From positions 62,001-126,000 of the forward strand of contig NZ_JAOQKJ010000007.1 in NCBI RefSeq assembly GCF_025567405.1: 64,000 nucleotides of DNA, given 5' to 3'. Shown here piece after piece: positions 34,355 through 41,987 of this stretch (its first letter is position 1; each line of letters opens with the position of its first letter). Source of the stretch: Suilimivivens aceti. GTDB lineage: Bacteria > Bacillota > Clostridia > Lachnospirales > Lachnospiraceae. The notes beneath the pieces are model-generated. The model was given only the letters and a program-made list of their open reading frames with translations, searched no databases and was not told where the DNA came from. The position numbers were made by a program, and so were the translations under genes.

Positions 34355-34474
34355 AGCAGTTTAGTATTTTCGCTTTATTTCCAGAGAACCTGATCAAAAG
34401 GTTATTGTATTTCCTCAGTAACTTGTTAAAATAATTTCATGCTGGATCTGTTTCTGCTGGGTGAAAACAGATAA

Positions 34475-34787
34475 TCACCGGAGGTGGCAGAGAAGGAATT
34501 CATGCTAGCTGACTTTCCCATGACGAAGAATAAAGGGGAATTGAAAGCAGCATGGGAGAAGACCGCAGAGGAAATCTGCCGTCTGGCAGAGCAGCGGGGA
34601 ACTGCAGCATGTAAAGAAAGTACTGAAAAAAGAGGCAGCATGCCGGGAGAAAAACGGCGAAGAGCTACAGGTGTATGCATTGGCAGACTGTGGCCTTGAA
34701 AATGAGATGGTGATGTGTGGTCTTGAAGAATGGCCGGAAAAATTACCATATCTGACGATTGTGATCGTGAAAGTGAGGAAAATATGA
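34475..34787 (+). pseudogene. cbiL: cbiL remnant (precorrin-2/cobalt-factor-II C20-methyltransferase), internally deleted and frameshifted
   Basis: Two fragments of a CbiL-type cobalamin methyltransferase. From 34484 one frame reads 'EKEFMLADFPMTKNKGELKAAW' and 'KTAEEICRLAEQ', matching the region about 60-95 residues into CbiL. From 34611, one frame over, the sequence reads 'VKKVLKKEAAC' then 'CGLENEMVMCGLEEWPEKLPY' and 'LTIVIVKV', the C-terminal end of the family. The N terminus and roughly the central 130 residues, with the SAM site, are missing. A stop at 34472 closes the frame upstream. No other cobalamin gene is near. Confidence 0.72.
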
Positions 34788-35740
34788 GAAAACAGAAATT
34801 AATGCTTGGAGCTATTCTTGTTGCTGCAGGCCTGCTAATGGGCTGTGCAGGGACAGCGAAGGGGAGTACAGAGGAAGATAGAGGGACAGCGGCTGTGGAG
34901 GAAGTACAGGCTGATGAAAATGGGAATGCTTCCACAGAAGAAGATACGATTTCAGAAGATGAGAATGGTCTGACTGCAGAGGCGCAGACAGAAGATGTGG
35001 AAAGCAGTGATCCAGGAAATAGCGGCGAAAATGAGCAGATGGATACATATGTGATCCTGCCGAATCCGTCTTTTTCCTATTATAGGTCGGATCGGGTGCA
35101 GGAACGGGAGCTTACCGCCATTGCTCTTATCAAGGAAAGTGAAGAGCCCAATGAGATCATTGATGAGGATAAGTGGTTTCAGGACAATGGATTGCAGAGA
35201 CAGGGATTTCCCTATGAGGACGGGGAGTATCGTTATGAGGCCTTCAGAAATGAGGCAGATCAGCCAGCCATTTTTCTGACAGAGCTGGCTACCGGGAAAA
35301 CAGTCACCTTTGATCTTAGGGAATATCAGTATAGCACAGAGTATGTGGAAGCGGATTATGATTTTATTGATCAGAATCTTTTTTATGCAGCAGTAAGGGA
35401 TAACGTTCTTTATCTGGCAACAGGGCATTATACCTATGCGGAATCCTGTCCGCAGACGGCCTATATCACAGCAGTTGATCTGACAGACAACAGTGTACTT
35501 TGGAAAACGGAGCCGCTGACCTGCAATGCAAGAGGCTTTGCATTTGTAGATGATTATATCATCTGCGGATATGGATTTACGGCTGAAGACGATTATCTGA
35601 AGATTGTCCGCATAGATACTGGGGAAGTAGTACAGGAAATACCGGTAAAAACGGCGCCGGATTATATTATCAGGCAGGATTGGATTCTTTATGTAAGAAC
35701 CTATGATACGAATTATACATTTATGATAGCTGTAGAATAA
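34784..35740 (+). CDS. Lipoprotein with PQQ-like propeller features
   Basis: 318 residues from ATG 34784 behind GTGAGG. Lipoprotein signal 'KLMLGAILVAAGLLMGC', then an acidic low-complexity linker to about residue 90, then a domain with repeated 'AVRDNVLYLATG', 'AVDLTDNSVLWKT', 'FVDDYIICGYG' and 'IVRIDTGEVVQEIP' strands, which resembles a PQQ-like beta-propeller. Surface-exposed, function unknown. The start overlaps the end of the cbiL remnant, so this gene once was, or became, coupled to it. Confidence 0.75.
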   Translation: MRKQKLMLGAILVAAGLLMGCAGTAKGSTEEDRGTAAVEEVQADENGNASTEEDTISEDENGLTAEAQTEDVESSDPGNSGENEQMDTYVILPNPSFSYYRSDRVQERELTAIALIKESEEPNEIIDEDKWFQDNGLQRQGFPYEDGEYRYEAFRNEADQPAIFLTELATGKTVTFDLREYQYSTEYVEADYDFIDQNLFYAAVRDNVLYLATGHYTYAESCPQTAYITAVDLTDNSVLWKTEPLTCNARGFAFVDDYIICGYGFTAEDDYLKIVRIDTGEVVQEIPVKTAPDYIIRQDWILYVRTYDTNYTFMIAVE

Positions 35741-35775
35741 GCGGAATGTCAGCAGAAAGCATAGGAGGAAGAGAA

Positions 35776-36351
35776 ATGTTCAGAGATTTAGTGAAAGCAA
35801 ACAGAAGCTACAGAGGGTATGATGGGTCTTATCAGATTGACAGGGAGAAGCTGCTGTCTTACGTAGATCTGACCAGATATGCAGCTTCCAGCCTGAATAT
35901 TCAGCCCTTGAAATATCACATTGCCTGCGAGAAGGAAGAGGTGGCAAAGATTCTCCCACTCACCAAATTTGCGGCAAGACTGGCTCATTTACACCTTCCC
36001 CATGAGGGAATGAACCCGACTGCATTCATTGTCATCTGTCAGGATAAAAATCTGGCACCGAATATTGCAAGCTTTCAGAGAGATGTGGGAATCGTGGCAC
36101 AGACCATACTCCTTGCAGCAACTGAGGACGGGCTTGGCGGCTGTATGATCGGCAGCTTTTCCCTGGCAGAGCTCAAAAAGACACTGAATCTGCCGGAAAA
36201 TCTGGAGCCTGTACTGGTAGTAGCGCTTGGTAGGCCGGCAGAAAAGATCGTACTGACGGACATGAAGGAAGATGGCGAGATAGGCTATTACAGAGATGAA
36301 AATGATGTGCATTATGTACCAAAGCGTGCGCTTAAGGATATTCTCTGCTAG
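35776..36351 (+). CDS. Nitroreductase family protein
   Basis: 191-residue FMN-dependent nitroreductase-fold oxidoreductase: 'LVKANRSYRGYDGSYQI' carries the R-x-S/Y-R FMN-binding start, and 'DVGIVAQTILLAATEDGLGGCMIGSF' plus 'PVLVVALGRPAEK' are the conserved helix and strand. ATG 35776 follows AGGAGGAAG; an in-frame ATG at 35746 has no ribosome site. Substrate not predictable. Confidence 0.88.
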   Translation: MFRDLVKANRSYRGYDGSYQIDREKLLSYVDLTRYAASSLNIQPLKYHIACEKEEVAKILPLTKFAARLAHLHLPHEGMNPTAFIVICQDKNLAPNIASFQRDVGIVAQTILLAATEDGLGGCMIGSFSLAELKKTLNLPENLEPVLVVALGRPAEKIVLTDMKEDGEIGYYRDENDVHYVPKRALKDILC

Positions 36352-36389
36352 AGAGTGAGTACACAAAGCATAGGGCTTCAGAGAGTATC

Positions 36390-36476
36390 AGCAGACATGC
36401 CTGCGAAACACGGTGTCCGTTTGGCGTGCCGATTGCGGAGAGAATGAAGAAAACAGCGGAGCTGTTTGGATGCTAA
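36390..36476 (+). pseudogene. Remnant of ferredoxin-type aldo/keto reductase C terminus
   Basis: Only the tail survives: 'HACETRCPFGVPIAERM' followed by 'KKTAELFGC' and a stop. This matches the C-terminal 4Fe-4S segment (C-x-x-C-x-x-x-C-P-F-G-V) of aldo/keto reductases common in Lachnospiraceae. The rest of the gene is absent between the nitroreductase stop (36351) and here. Confidence 0.6.
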
Positions 36477-36503
36477 AAATATCAGGCAATGATAGATAAT
36501 GCG

Positions 36504-36557
36504 ATCCCCCTTGAGCAGATCAGGCAAAACCAGATCTGTTTAAGGGGGATTTTTTCT
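36504..36557 (+). terminator. Terminator after the reductase region
   Basis: Stem ATCCCCCTTGAGCAGATC/GATCTGTTTAAGGGGGAT (two G-U pairs) followed by TTTTTTCT. Confidence 0.92.
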
Positions 36558-36568
36558 GGGAATAACCT

Positions 36569-36596
36569 TTGACAGAAGTTTATTTTGAAGTATAAT
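36569..36596 (+). promoter_or_regulatory. Consensus promoter of the AbiE-like operon
   Basis: TTGACA (36569-36574), 16-bp spacer, TATAAT (36591-36596). It overlaps the in-frame TTG at 36585, which rules that codon out as the start of the antitoxin gene. Confidence 0.85.
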
Positions 36597-36635
36597 AAAA
36601 GAGAAAAAATATATTTCAAATTTGTGAGGCGTGAA

Positions 36636-37253
36636 GTGCTATACGATTATATAGTAAATAATTATGACAAAGATGAACCGATTTTTCTGTCAGAGCTTCC
36701 GGGAAATTCCAGAGACTATGTACGACAGGAAATGAAGCAGTTGGCGGATGAAGGTAAAGTAGAGCGTTTGTATAATGGGGTCTATTATTTGTCCTATATG
36801 ACGATCCTCGGAACAAAAGGAAGGGTTTCTGTAGATAAGCTGGTAGAGAAAAAATATATATCTTATCAGGGGAAAGTTTCCGGGTATATAACAGGAATAC
36901 AGCTTGCTAATATGTATGGCTTTACCACTCAAAATCCGGCATGCATTGAAGTATGCTCCAATGAGGCTACTACAAAGCAGAGAAAACTTGATATTGATGG
37001 ACGCAAGGTGATTGTATATAAGCCATTAGCAGAAATCAATAAAGAGAATAAATCAGCACTCCAGTTTCTGGATCTGATGTCTTCTATAGATAAATATAGT
37101 GAATTATCAGGAGAAGAGCTTGAAAAAAAACTAAAAGAGTTTGTAAGGGCTGTTAATGTTGATTTTATGAAGGTTAAGGAATATATTTCGTTATTTCCGG
37201 ATCGGGTTTTCAGGAATATTTATCAGGGGGGATTAATGAGTGAACTGGTATAA
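36636..37253 (+). CDS. AbiEi-like antitoxin (DUF6088 family, type IV toxin-antitoxin)
   Basis: 205 residues from GTG 36636 (behind GAGG) beginning 'VLYDYIVNNYDKDEPIFLSELPG', with winged-helix features ('YVRQEMKQLADEGKVERLYNGVYYL') and the antitoxin C-terminal domain ('YISYQGKVSGYITGIQLANMYGFTTQ'). AbiEi proteins repress their own operon and counter the AbiEii nucleotidyltransferase toxin. The frame is open further upstream but that part overlaps the promoter. Overlaps the toxin start by 14 bp. Confidence 0.82.
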   Translation: MLYDYIVNNYDKDEPIFLSELPGNSRDYVRQEMKQLADEGKVERLYNGVYYLSYMTILGTKGRVSVDKLVEKKYISYQGKVSGYITGIQLANMYGFTTQNPACIEVCSNEATTKQRKLDIDGRKVIVYKPLAEINKENKSALQFLDLMSSIDKYSELSGEELEKKLKEFVRAVNVDFMKVKEYISLFPDRVFRNIYQGGLMSELV

Positions 37254-38071
37254 AAATCATTCGAAGGAATGGAAAGAAATAATAGAGACAGTAGCTCGTG
37301 AAATTGGCAGAACAGAGTTGATGGTTGAAAAAGATACGGTACAATCAATGTTCTTGTCTGAACTGTCTAAGGCTGAATTGCCATTTGTATTTAAGGGAGG
37401 AACATCCCTGTCCAAGGCGTATAATATGATTGACAGGTTTTCAGAAGATATTGACCTGTCGATGAATAGAAAACCAACGGAGTCAGAAAGAAAAGCGTCG
37501 AAAGAATTAGTCATACAAATTGCAGAGTCTCTGGGGATGACACTTGGTAATCCTGATAAAATCAGATCAAGATATGATTATAACAAGTATGTCTTTAAAT
37601 ATATGTCTCTATTTGTAAGTCTGTGAGGAGAGAGGAATTGACTTACCAATTCCTTTCAAAGCTGCTAAAGTATATATGAATGTGCAGTCTATAAGACGAA
37701 CATTTGTAGATAAAGTATTCGCAATCTGTGACTACAGAATTCAAAATATGCAGGATAGAGATTCAAGACATCTGTATGATATTTGCAAATTAGCAGCGCA
37801 GTTGAAGATGGACGAGGAGATGGATGCCTTGGTGGATAAAGTTCGTGAGGATCGAATGCTTTCCCCAAACAATCCGTCTGCGCAACTGGAGTATATTATT
37901 CCGGAGATGCTTAAGGAGATCATAGAGAGTAAGTTTTATGAATCGGATTATAAAAATGTTACTCAAAAACTTTTGTATGAAGATATTGATTATGACTATG
38001 CTGTGCAGAATGGAATTGCACTTGTAGCCCAATCAGATGTTTTTATATACAAGAAAGGTCATATAAAGTAG
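37240..38071 (+). pseudogene. AbiEii-like nucleotidyltransferase toxin, disrupted
   Basis: N-terminal part (37240-37626, GTG start) has the toxin core 'FVFKGGTSLSKAYNMIDRFSEDIDL' (G-G-T-S-L-S-K and D-I-D). The frame stops at 37626. The C-terminal part resumes in another frame from about 37631 ('GIDLPIPFKAAKVYMNVQSI', 'RTFVDKVFAICDYRI', 'RDSRHLYDICKLAAQ') to 38071. Between 'YVFKYMSLF' and 'GIDLPIPF' family members have roughly 50-70 more residues, so a deletion plus frameshift has probably inactivated the toxin while the antitoxin remains. A split but functional pair of peptides is less likely. Confidence 0.78.
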
Positions 38072-38106
38072 TATAAATTTATAATATGAACCCCTTCTGC
38101 TTTTTC

Positions 38107-39225
38107 TTATATGTTTTTTATAAAATCCGGCAAAATGATTGGTTTTAAAGGAACTGTAGGCTGCAGGGATTTGGGCGCAGTTGGCATATGAGGGAAACCT
38201 GATACATTGGGGCTGGATGGAGAGGGCACTTTGGAAACTGAACTCCCTGCTGGAGTGGAAGGCAGTTCAGAAGCTGGCAACCCGGTGGCAATGATAGTTA
38301 CGGAGTTATTCATACCTGAACTGTCAGAATCAGTTACAGTTCCCCACATGATATCAGCATTATTTCCGGCAATTTCACGGACGTAGCCGATTGCAGTATT
38401 AAGTTCCTGCAGATTTAATCCGGCACTGCAGTTGATCAGAATATGTGTGGCTCCTTTTACACTGGTTTCTAAAAAAGGGGAATTTAAAGCTTCTTTCATA
38501 GTATCTATAATAGCCGATTTTTCTGCCATGGCACTGATCCCAATATAACCAATTCCCTTATTCCCGAGAATAGTCTTCAGATCATTAAAATCCAAATTAA
38601 CCAGACCGCAGTTATGAATAATATTTGTGATTGCATTTATGGTATCCTTTAGTACGCTATCAGCCAGTAGAAAGGCATTTTCAACAGTCAGGTTTTTATC
38701 TGTGACTGAAACTAATTTATCATTTGGAATGATAAACAGAGTATCAACATATTCCTTGAGCTTTTCAATTCCGCTTATGGCAGTTTTCATTTTCTTTGTT
38801 CCTTCAAAAGAAAAAGGTTTAGTAACTACAGCAACGGTTAAAATATTCAGTTCATGGCATAGTTTTGCGATTACAGGGATAGCACCTGTTCCTGTACCGC
38901 CACCCATACCGGCAGTAAGAATAACCATATTGCAATCAGCTAAAAGAGATTTGATGGCCTCTTCACTTTCTTCGGCAGAGGCACAGCCGATTTCAGGGTT
39001 CCCACCAGCACCATATCCTCCGGTTAATTTGGGACCAATCGTTAATGTTCGTGAAGCTTTTGATAAATTAAGAACCATCTGATCTGTATTTATGGAGATG
39101 TATTCCAGAGTGTGCGGGGAAGTATTCATATCTACCATGCGATTTACAGCATTATTTCCACCACCGCCAATACCAATAACCAGAATTTTGGGCATTGTGG
39201 ATGGAACATCTTTTAATTCTATCAT
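38107..39225 (-). CDS. ftsZ: FtsZ-family tubulin-like GTPase, accessory copy
   Basis: 372-residue FtsZ. GTP-binding 'GIGGGGNNAVNRM' (18-30), tubulin signature 'GGGTGTGAIPVIA' (108-120), and T7 loop 'NLDFNDLK' with Asp212/Asp215, so GTP hydrolysis should be possible. The tail ends 'LKPIILPDFIKNI', like the C-terminal peptide that binds FtsA/SepF. N-terminal 'VDMNTSPHTLEYISINTDQMVL' and 'LTGGYGAGGNPEIG' differ from the usual main-copy form. ATG 39225 follows AGGAGG. Gene is outside any division cluster and is divergent from an XRE regulator with shared operator boxes. Confidence 0.85.
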   Translation of the reverse strand: MIELKDVPSTMPKILVIGIGGGGNNAVNRMVDMNTSPHTLEYISINTDQMVLNLSKASRTLTIGPKLTGGYGAGGNPEIGCASAEESEEAIKSLLADCNMVILTAGMGGGTGTGAIPVIAKLCHELNILTVAVVTKPFSFEGTKKMKTAISGIEKLKEYVDTLFIIPNDKLVSVTDKNLTVENAFLLADSVLKDTINAITNIIHNCGLVNLDFNDLKTILGNKGIGYIGISAMAEKSAIIDTMKEALNSPFLETSVKGATHILINCSAGLNLQELNTAIGYVREIAGNNADIMWGTVTDSDSSGMNNSVTIIATGLPASELPSTPAGSSVSKVPSPSSPNVSGFPHMPTAPKSLQPTVPLKPIILPDFIKNI

Positions 39226-39248
39226 TGTGACCTCCTGTTCTCCTTGAA

Positions 39249-39280
39249 GCATAAATGCAAAACATAAAATGCATTTATGC
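39249..39280. promoter_or_regulatory. Paired operator boxes between ftsZ and XRE gene
   Basis: GCATAAATGCA (39249-39259) and its exact inverse TGCATTTATGC (39270-39280), each box itself palindromic (GCAT-ATGC), with a repeat distance of about two helical turns. They lie in the ftsZ leader, 24-55 bp upstream of its start codon. Confidence 0.7.
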
Positions 39281-39334
39281 GAATTTCTGAGATTAGTTAT
39301 ACTATGATGGTTAGTATAATGTCAATAGAAAAAA

Positions 39335-39365
39335 GCAAAAATGCGAAAAAATATTGCAAAAATGC
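39335..39365. promoter_or_regulatory. Second pair of operator boxes
   Basis: GCAAAAATGC at 39335-39344 and again at 39356-39365, 21 bp apart, downstream of the TATAAT at 39315-39320 and upstream of the XRE gene. Same core as the boxes at 39249-39280. Confidence 0.6.
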
Positions 39366-39413
39366 AAAAACGAATGTAAAATAAAACAAAAAGGGATAGT
39401 GGAAGGAAACAGC

Positions 39414-39800
39414 ATGAAACTTGGAGAACGTATAAAAAACAGAAGAAAGGAACTGGGTATTTCTGTAGACTATGTGGCGAAGGAATTAGGCGTATCTGTT
39501 TCAACTGTGTATCGCTATGAAGATTCAAGCATTGAGAAGATTCCGGTTAATGTATTTGAAAAGTTGTGTGGCATCTTGCAAACGACACCAGCAAGACTTA
39601 TGGGAAATGAAGAAAAAACAGGGATATCTTTGCCGGAGAATTTCAGTACGGCGCAGGAAGCAATGGAATTTATTTTAAAGATGCCAACGTTGGCTGCATA
39701 TGGAGGATATGATCTGAAAAAGCTGGATGAAAAAAAGTTGGTTGAGTTTGCCAATGAGATTCTGCAACAGTTACGATTGGTAAGTTATAAGTATAAATAG
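39414..39800 (+). CDS. XRE-family helix-turn-helix regulator
   Basis: 128 residues from ATG 39414 behind GGAAGGAAA. N-terminal HTH 'IKNRRKELGISVDYVAKELGVSVSTVYRYEDSSIEKIPV'; C-terminal part is helical with no recognised domain. Arrangement with an ImmA/IrrE peptidase right after it is the same as ImmR-ImmA of mobile elements, in which the peptidase cleaves the repressor. Likely binds the GCAT-ATGC boxes upstream. Confidence 0.9.
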   Translation: MKLGERIKNRRKELGISVDYVAKELGVSVSTVYRYEDSSIEKIPVNVFEKLCGILQTTPARLMGNEEKTGISLPENFSTAQEAMEFILKMPTLAAYGGYDLKKLDEKKLVEFANEILQQLRLVSYKYK

Positions 39801-39815
39801 GAGCAGAGGGGAAAG

Positions 39816-40244
39816 ATGCGAACAAAAGAAGATATTATACGGTATGCCAGAGAATTGCGTTGTGAATATAATACCAGGGATCCATATATTCTTGCGAGGC
39901 ACTATGGAATCAGGGTAGGTGACGATTTGAAACTGGGTATATCGAAAAAGGCATACACAATAAAGATGGACAATTATCCAACAATGATTATGATCAATAA
40001 TGTGTATGATATGAGATCAAAAATAGTTTTATGCGCACACGAACTTGGGCATGCACTGTTGCATGACAGTGGTATCAGTAATTTTGCGATCACAGAAAAG
40101 AATGCTTTTACAAATGATGAATACGAGGCAAATCTGTTTGCAGTCAGTCTGCTGTTTGACGATAAGGACTTTAATATTCCGATTACACAAATGTCCAATT
40201 ATATTTTAAAGAGTATTCTGGATTACAATATTGAAGTGAAATAA
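39816..40244 (+). CDS. ImmA/IrrE-family metallo-endopeptidase
   Basis: 142-residue zinc protease with H75-E-x-x-H79 in 'VLCAHELGHALLHDSG' and a downstream 'NDEYEANLFAVSLLF' glutamate block. In known systems (ImmA of ICEBs1, DdrO/IrrE) such proteins cut a paired XRE repressor to derepress genes. Fifteen bases after the XRE gene. AGAGG precedes the start. Confidence 0.9.
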   Translation: MRTKEDIIRYARELRCEYNTRDPYILARHYGIRVGDDLKLGISKKAYTIKMDNYPTMIMINNVYDMRSKIVLCAHELGHALLHDSGISNFAITEKNAFTNDEYEANLFAVSLLFDDKDFNIPITQMSNYILKSILDYNIEVK

Positions 40245-40403
40245 TAAAACAGGCATTGAGATTATAATTTGTTTTATATTTTGTGAAGCGTTGGAGAAAG
40301 TGCTTTTGATTTGGGCGACAGAGTTGGTTTATGTATAGATAGAAGATAAAAAAGCAAAAGAGTATATTTCCAGATACATATAAAGAAATTGGAGGAGATA
40401 AGT

Positions 40404-41987
40404 ATGGCAATTCCTGAAATCACTAGGCAGAATATTATAGATGCCATGAAATATATTGAAGAAAATGGAGTTCCTAGTCATAGGGGAATTATGGAATATG
40501 AACTGGTGACTGAGGACGGAGTTCATTATCCACCCAAATATGTAGTAAAGGTAGCGATTAATATTGCATATGGAATTGATGTGGAAAATTATAATGCTGA
40601 GGAGGCAAGAAATTGCCTGCAAAAACTTGGGTTTCAGATTAAAAATAAAAAGCAAGAAAAGGAGAGAAAAGTGGCTGTACAAAAAGAATTGGCGCAACAA
40701 TATAAAGGGTACAGAAATCAATATTCATCTATGCTGATTGAATCCAAGAATATTATTTTTCACGGAGCACCAGGAACCGGGAAATCCTTTTTAGCAAAGG
40801 CGATTGCAGCGGATATCATTAGTAATGGTGAGACTGATAACTATACACAGCTTACGGATGAACAATGCAAACAGGTGGAATTTGTTCAATTTCATCCAAG
40901 TTATGATTATACGGATTTTGTTGAAGGGTTACGACCAAAGGTAAATGCTGATGGCACGATGGGGTTTGAATTACAGGATGGTGTCTTCAAGAAATTTGTT
41001 GATAAGGCGCAAAAGAACTATGAAAATTCTCAGAAGTCAAGGGAGTTGATAGAAAAGGAACTATCCATACAGGAATCGATGATAGAGTTCTTTTCTAATA
41101 TTGAATTAGGCGTAAGTGCTTTTCGGACGATTAATGGGAACGAGTTTAACATCACAAGTGTAGATGACAAGCATGTCAATATTTCAATTCCTGGTAATGC
41201 TACAGTTAACAAGCTTTGCCTAAATATTGATGAAATTCGAAGAATGCTTGGATCTGGTATAAAATTTGAAAGGCTTAAAGATGTTACTGCTTTCTTTGGA
41301 AAGACGTTTGCAATTCAAGCTTATTCCTACGATTTTGCTATTTATAAAGCAATTAAAGCGCAAAAGAGTTTTACACCGCAGGCAAGTGCATCACAGGAAG
41401 AATTAAAAAAGTATATCTTTATCATAGATGAAATCAATCGTGGAGAGATATCGAAAATTTTTGGTGAATTGTTTTTTGCTATTGACCCGGGGTATCGGGG
41501 CAGAGCCGGTGAAGTGTCAACTCAGTATGCAAATTTACATTCAGATCCGAATGAAAAATTCTATATCCCCGAAAACGTATATATTATTGGTACCATGAAT
41601 GATATTGATCGTTCTGTAGACAGTTTTGATTTTGCCATGCGCAGAAGATTTCGTTTTGTAGAGTTGAAAGCAGATGAGCAGTTGGAGATGTTGGATTCTT
41701 TGAAAAATGACGAAATGAAGTCGGAGGCTGTTCAACGTATGAAGGCATTGAATAGAGAGATTGCAGATGTTGAAGATCTAAATGAAAATTATCAAATAGG
41801 AGCAGCGTATTTTCTCAAGTTAAAAATCCTGAATTATGATCAACTCTGGACAGATCATCTGGAACCATTATTACGGGAGTACATTCGAGGAATGTATGAT
41901 GAAGAGGGCATTATGACCAGATTCGCAAGGGCTTATGGCTATAAAAGACCAATTGAGGATGAGGAGAATGAAAGTACTCAGGGTTAA
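40404..41987 (+). CDS. mcrB: McrB, AAA+ GTPase subunit of McrBC modified-DNA restriction system
   Basis: 527 residues from ATG 40404 behind GGAGGAGA. N-terminal ~80 residues ('ITRQNIIDAMKYIEENGVPSHRG', 'YPPKYVVKVAINIAYG', 'CLQKLGFQI') resemble the head domain of ScoMcrA-like proteins, used here as the probable modified-DNA reader. AAA+ core: Walker A 'GAPGTGKS' (121-128), 'VQFHPSYDYTDFVEGLRP', Walker B 'FIIDEINRGEISKIFGELFFAID', and the McrB-type 'GTMNDIDRSVDSFDFAMRRRF'. Overlaps mcrC by 20 bp. Confidence 0.92.
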   Translation: MAIPEITRQNIIDAMKYIEENGVPSHRGIMEYELVTEDGVHYPPKYVVKVAINIAYGIDVENYNAEEARNCLQKLGFQIKNKKQEKERKVAVQKELAQQYKGYRNQYSSMLIESKNIIFHGAPGTGKSFLAKAIAADIISNGETDNYTQLTDEQCKQVEFVQFHPSYDYTDFVEGLRPKVNADGTMGFELQDGVFKKFVDKAQKNYENSQKSRELIEKELSIQESMIEFFSNIELGVSAFRTINGNEFNITSVDDKHVNISIPGNATVNKLCLNIDEIRRMLGSGIKFERLKDVTAFFGKTFAIQAYSYDFAIYKAIKAQKSFTPQASASQEELKKYIFIIDEINRGEISKIFGELFFAIDPGYRGRAGEVSTQYANLHSDPNEKFYIPENVYIIGTMNDIDRSVDSFDFAMRRRFRFVELKADEQLEMLDSLKNDEMKSEAVQRMKALNREIADVEDLNENYQIGAAYFLKLKILNYDQLWTDHLEPLLREYIRGMYDEEGIMTRFARAYGYKRPIEDEENESTQG

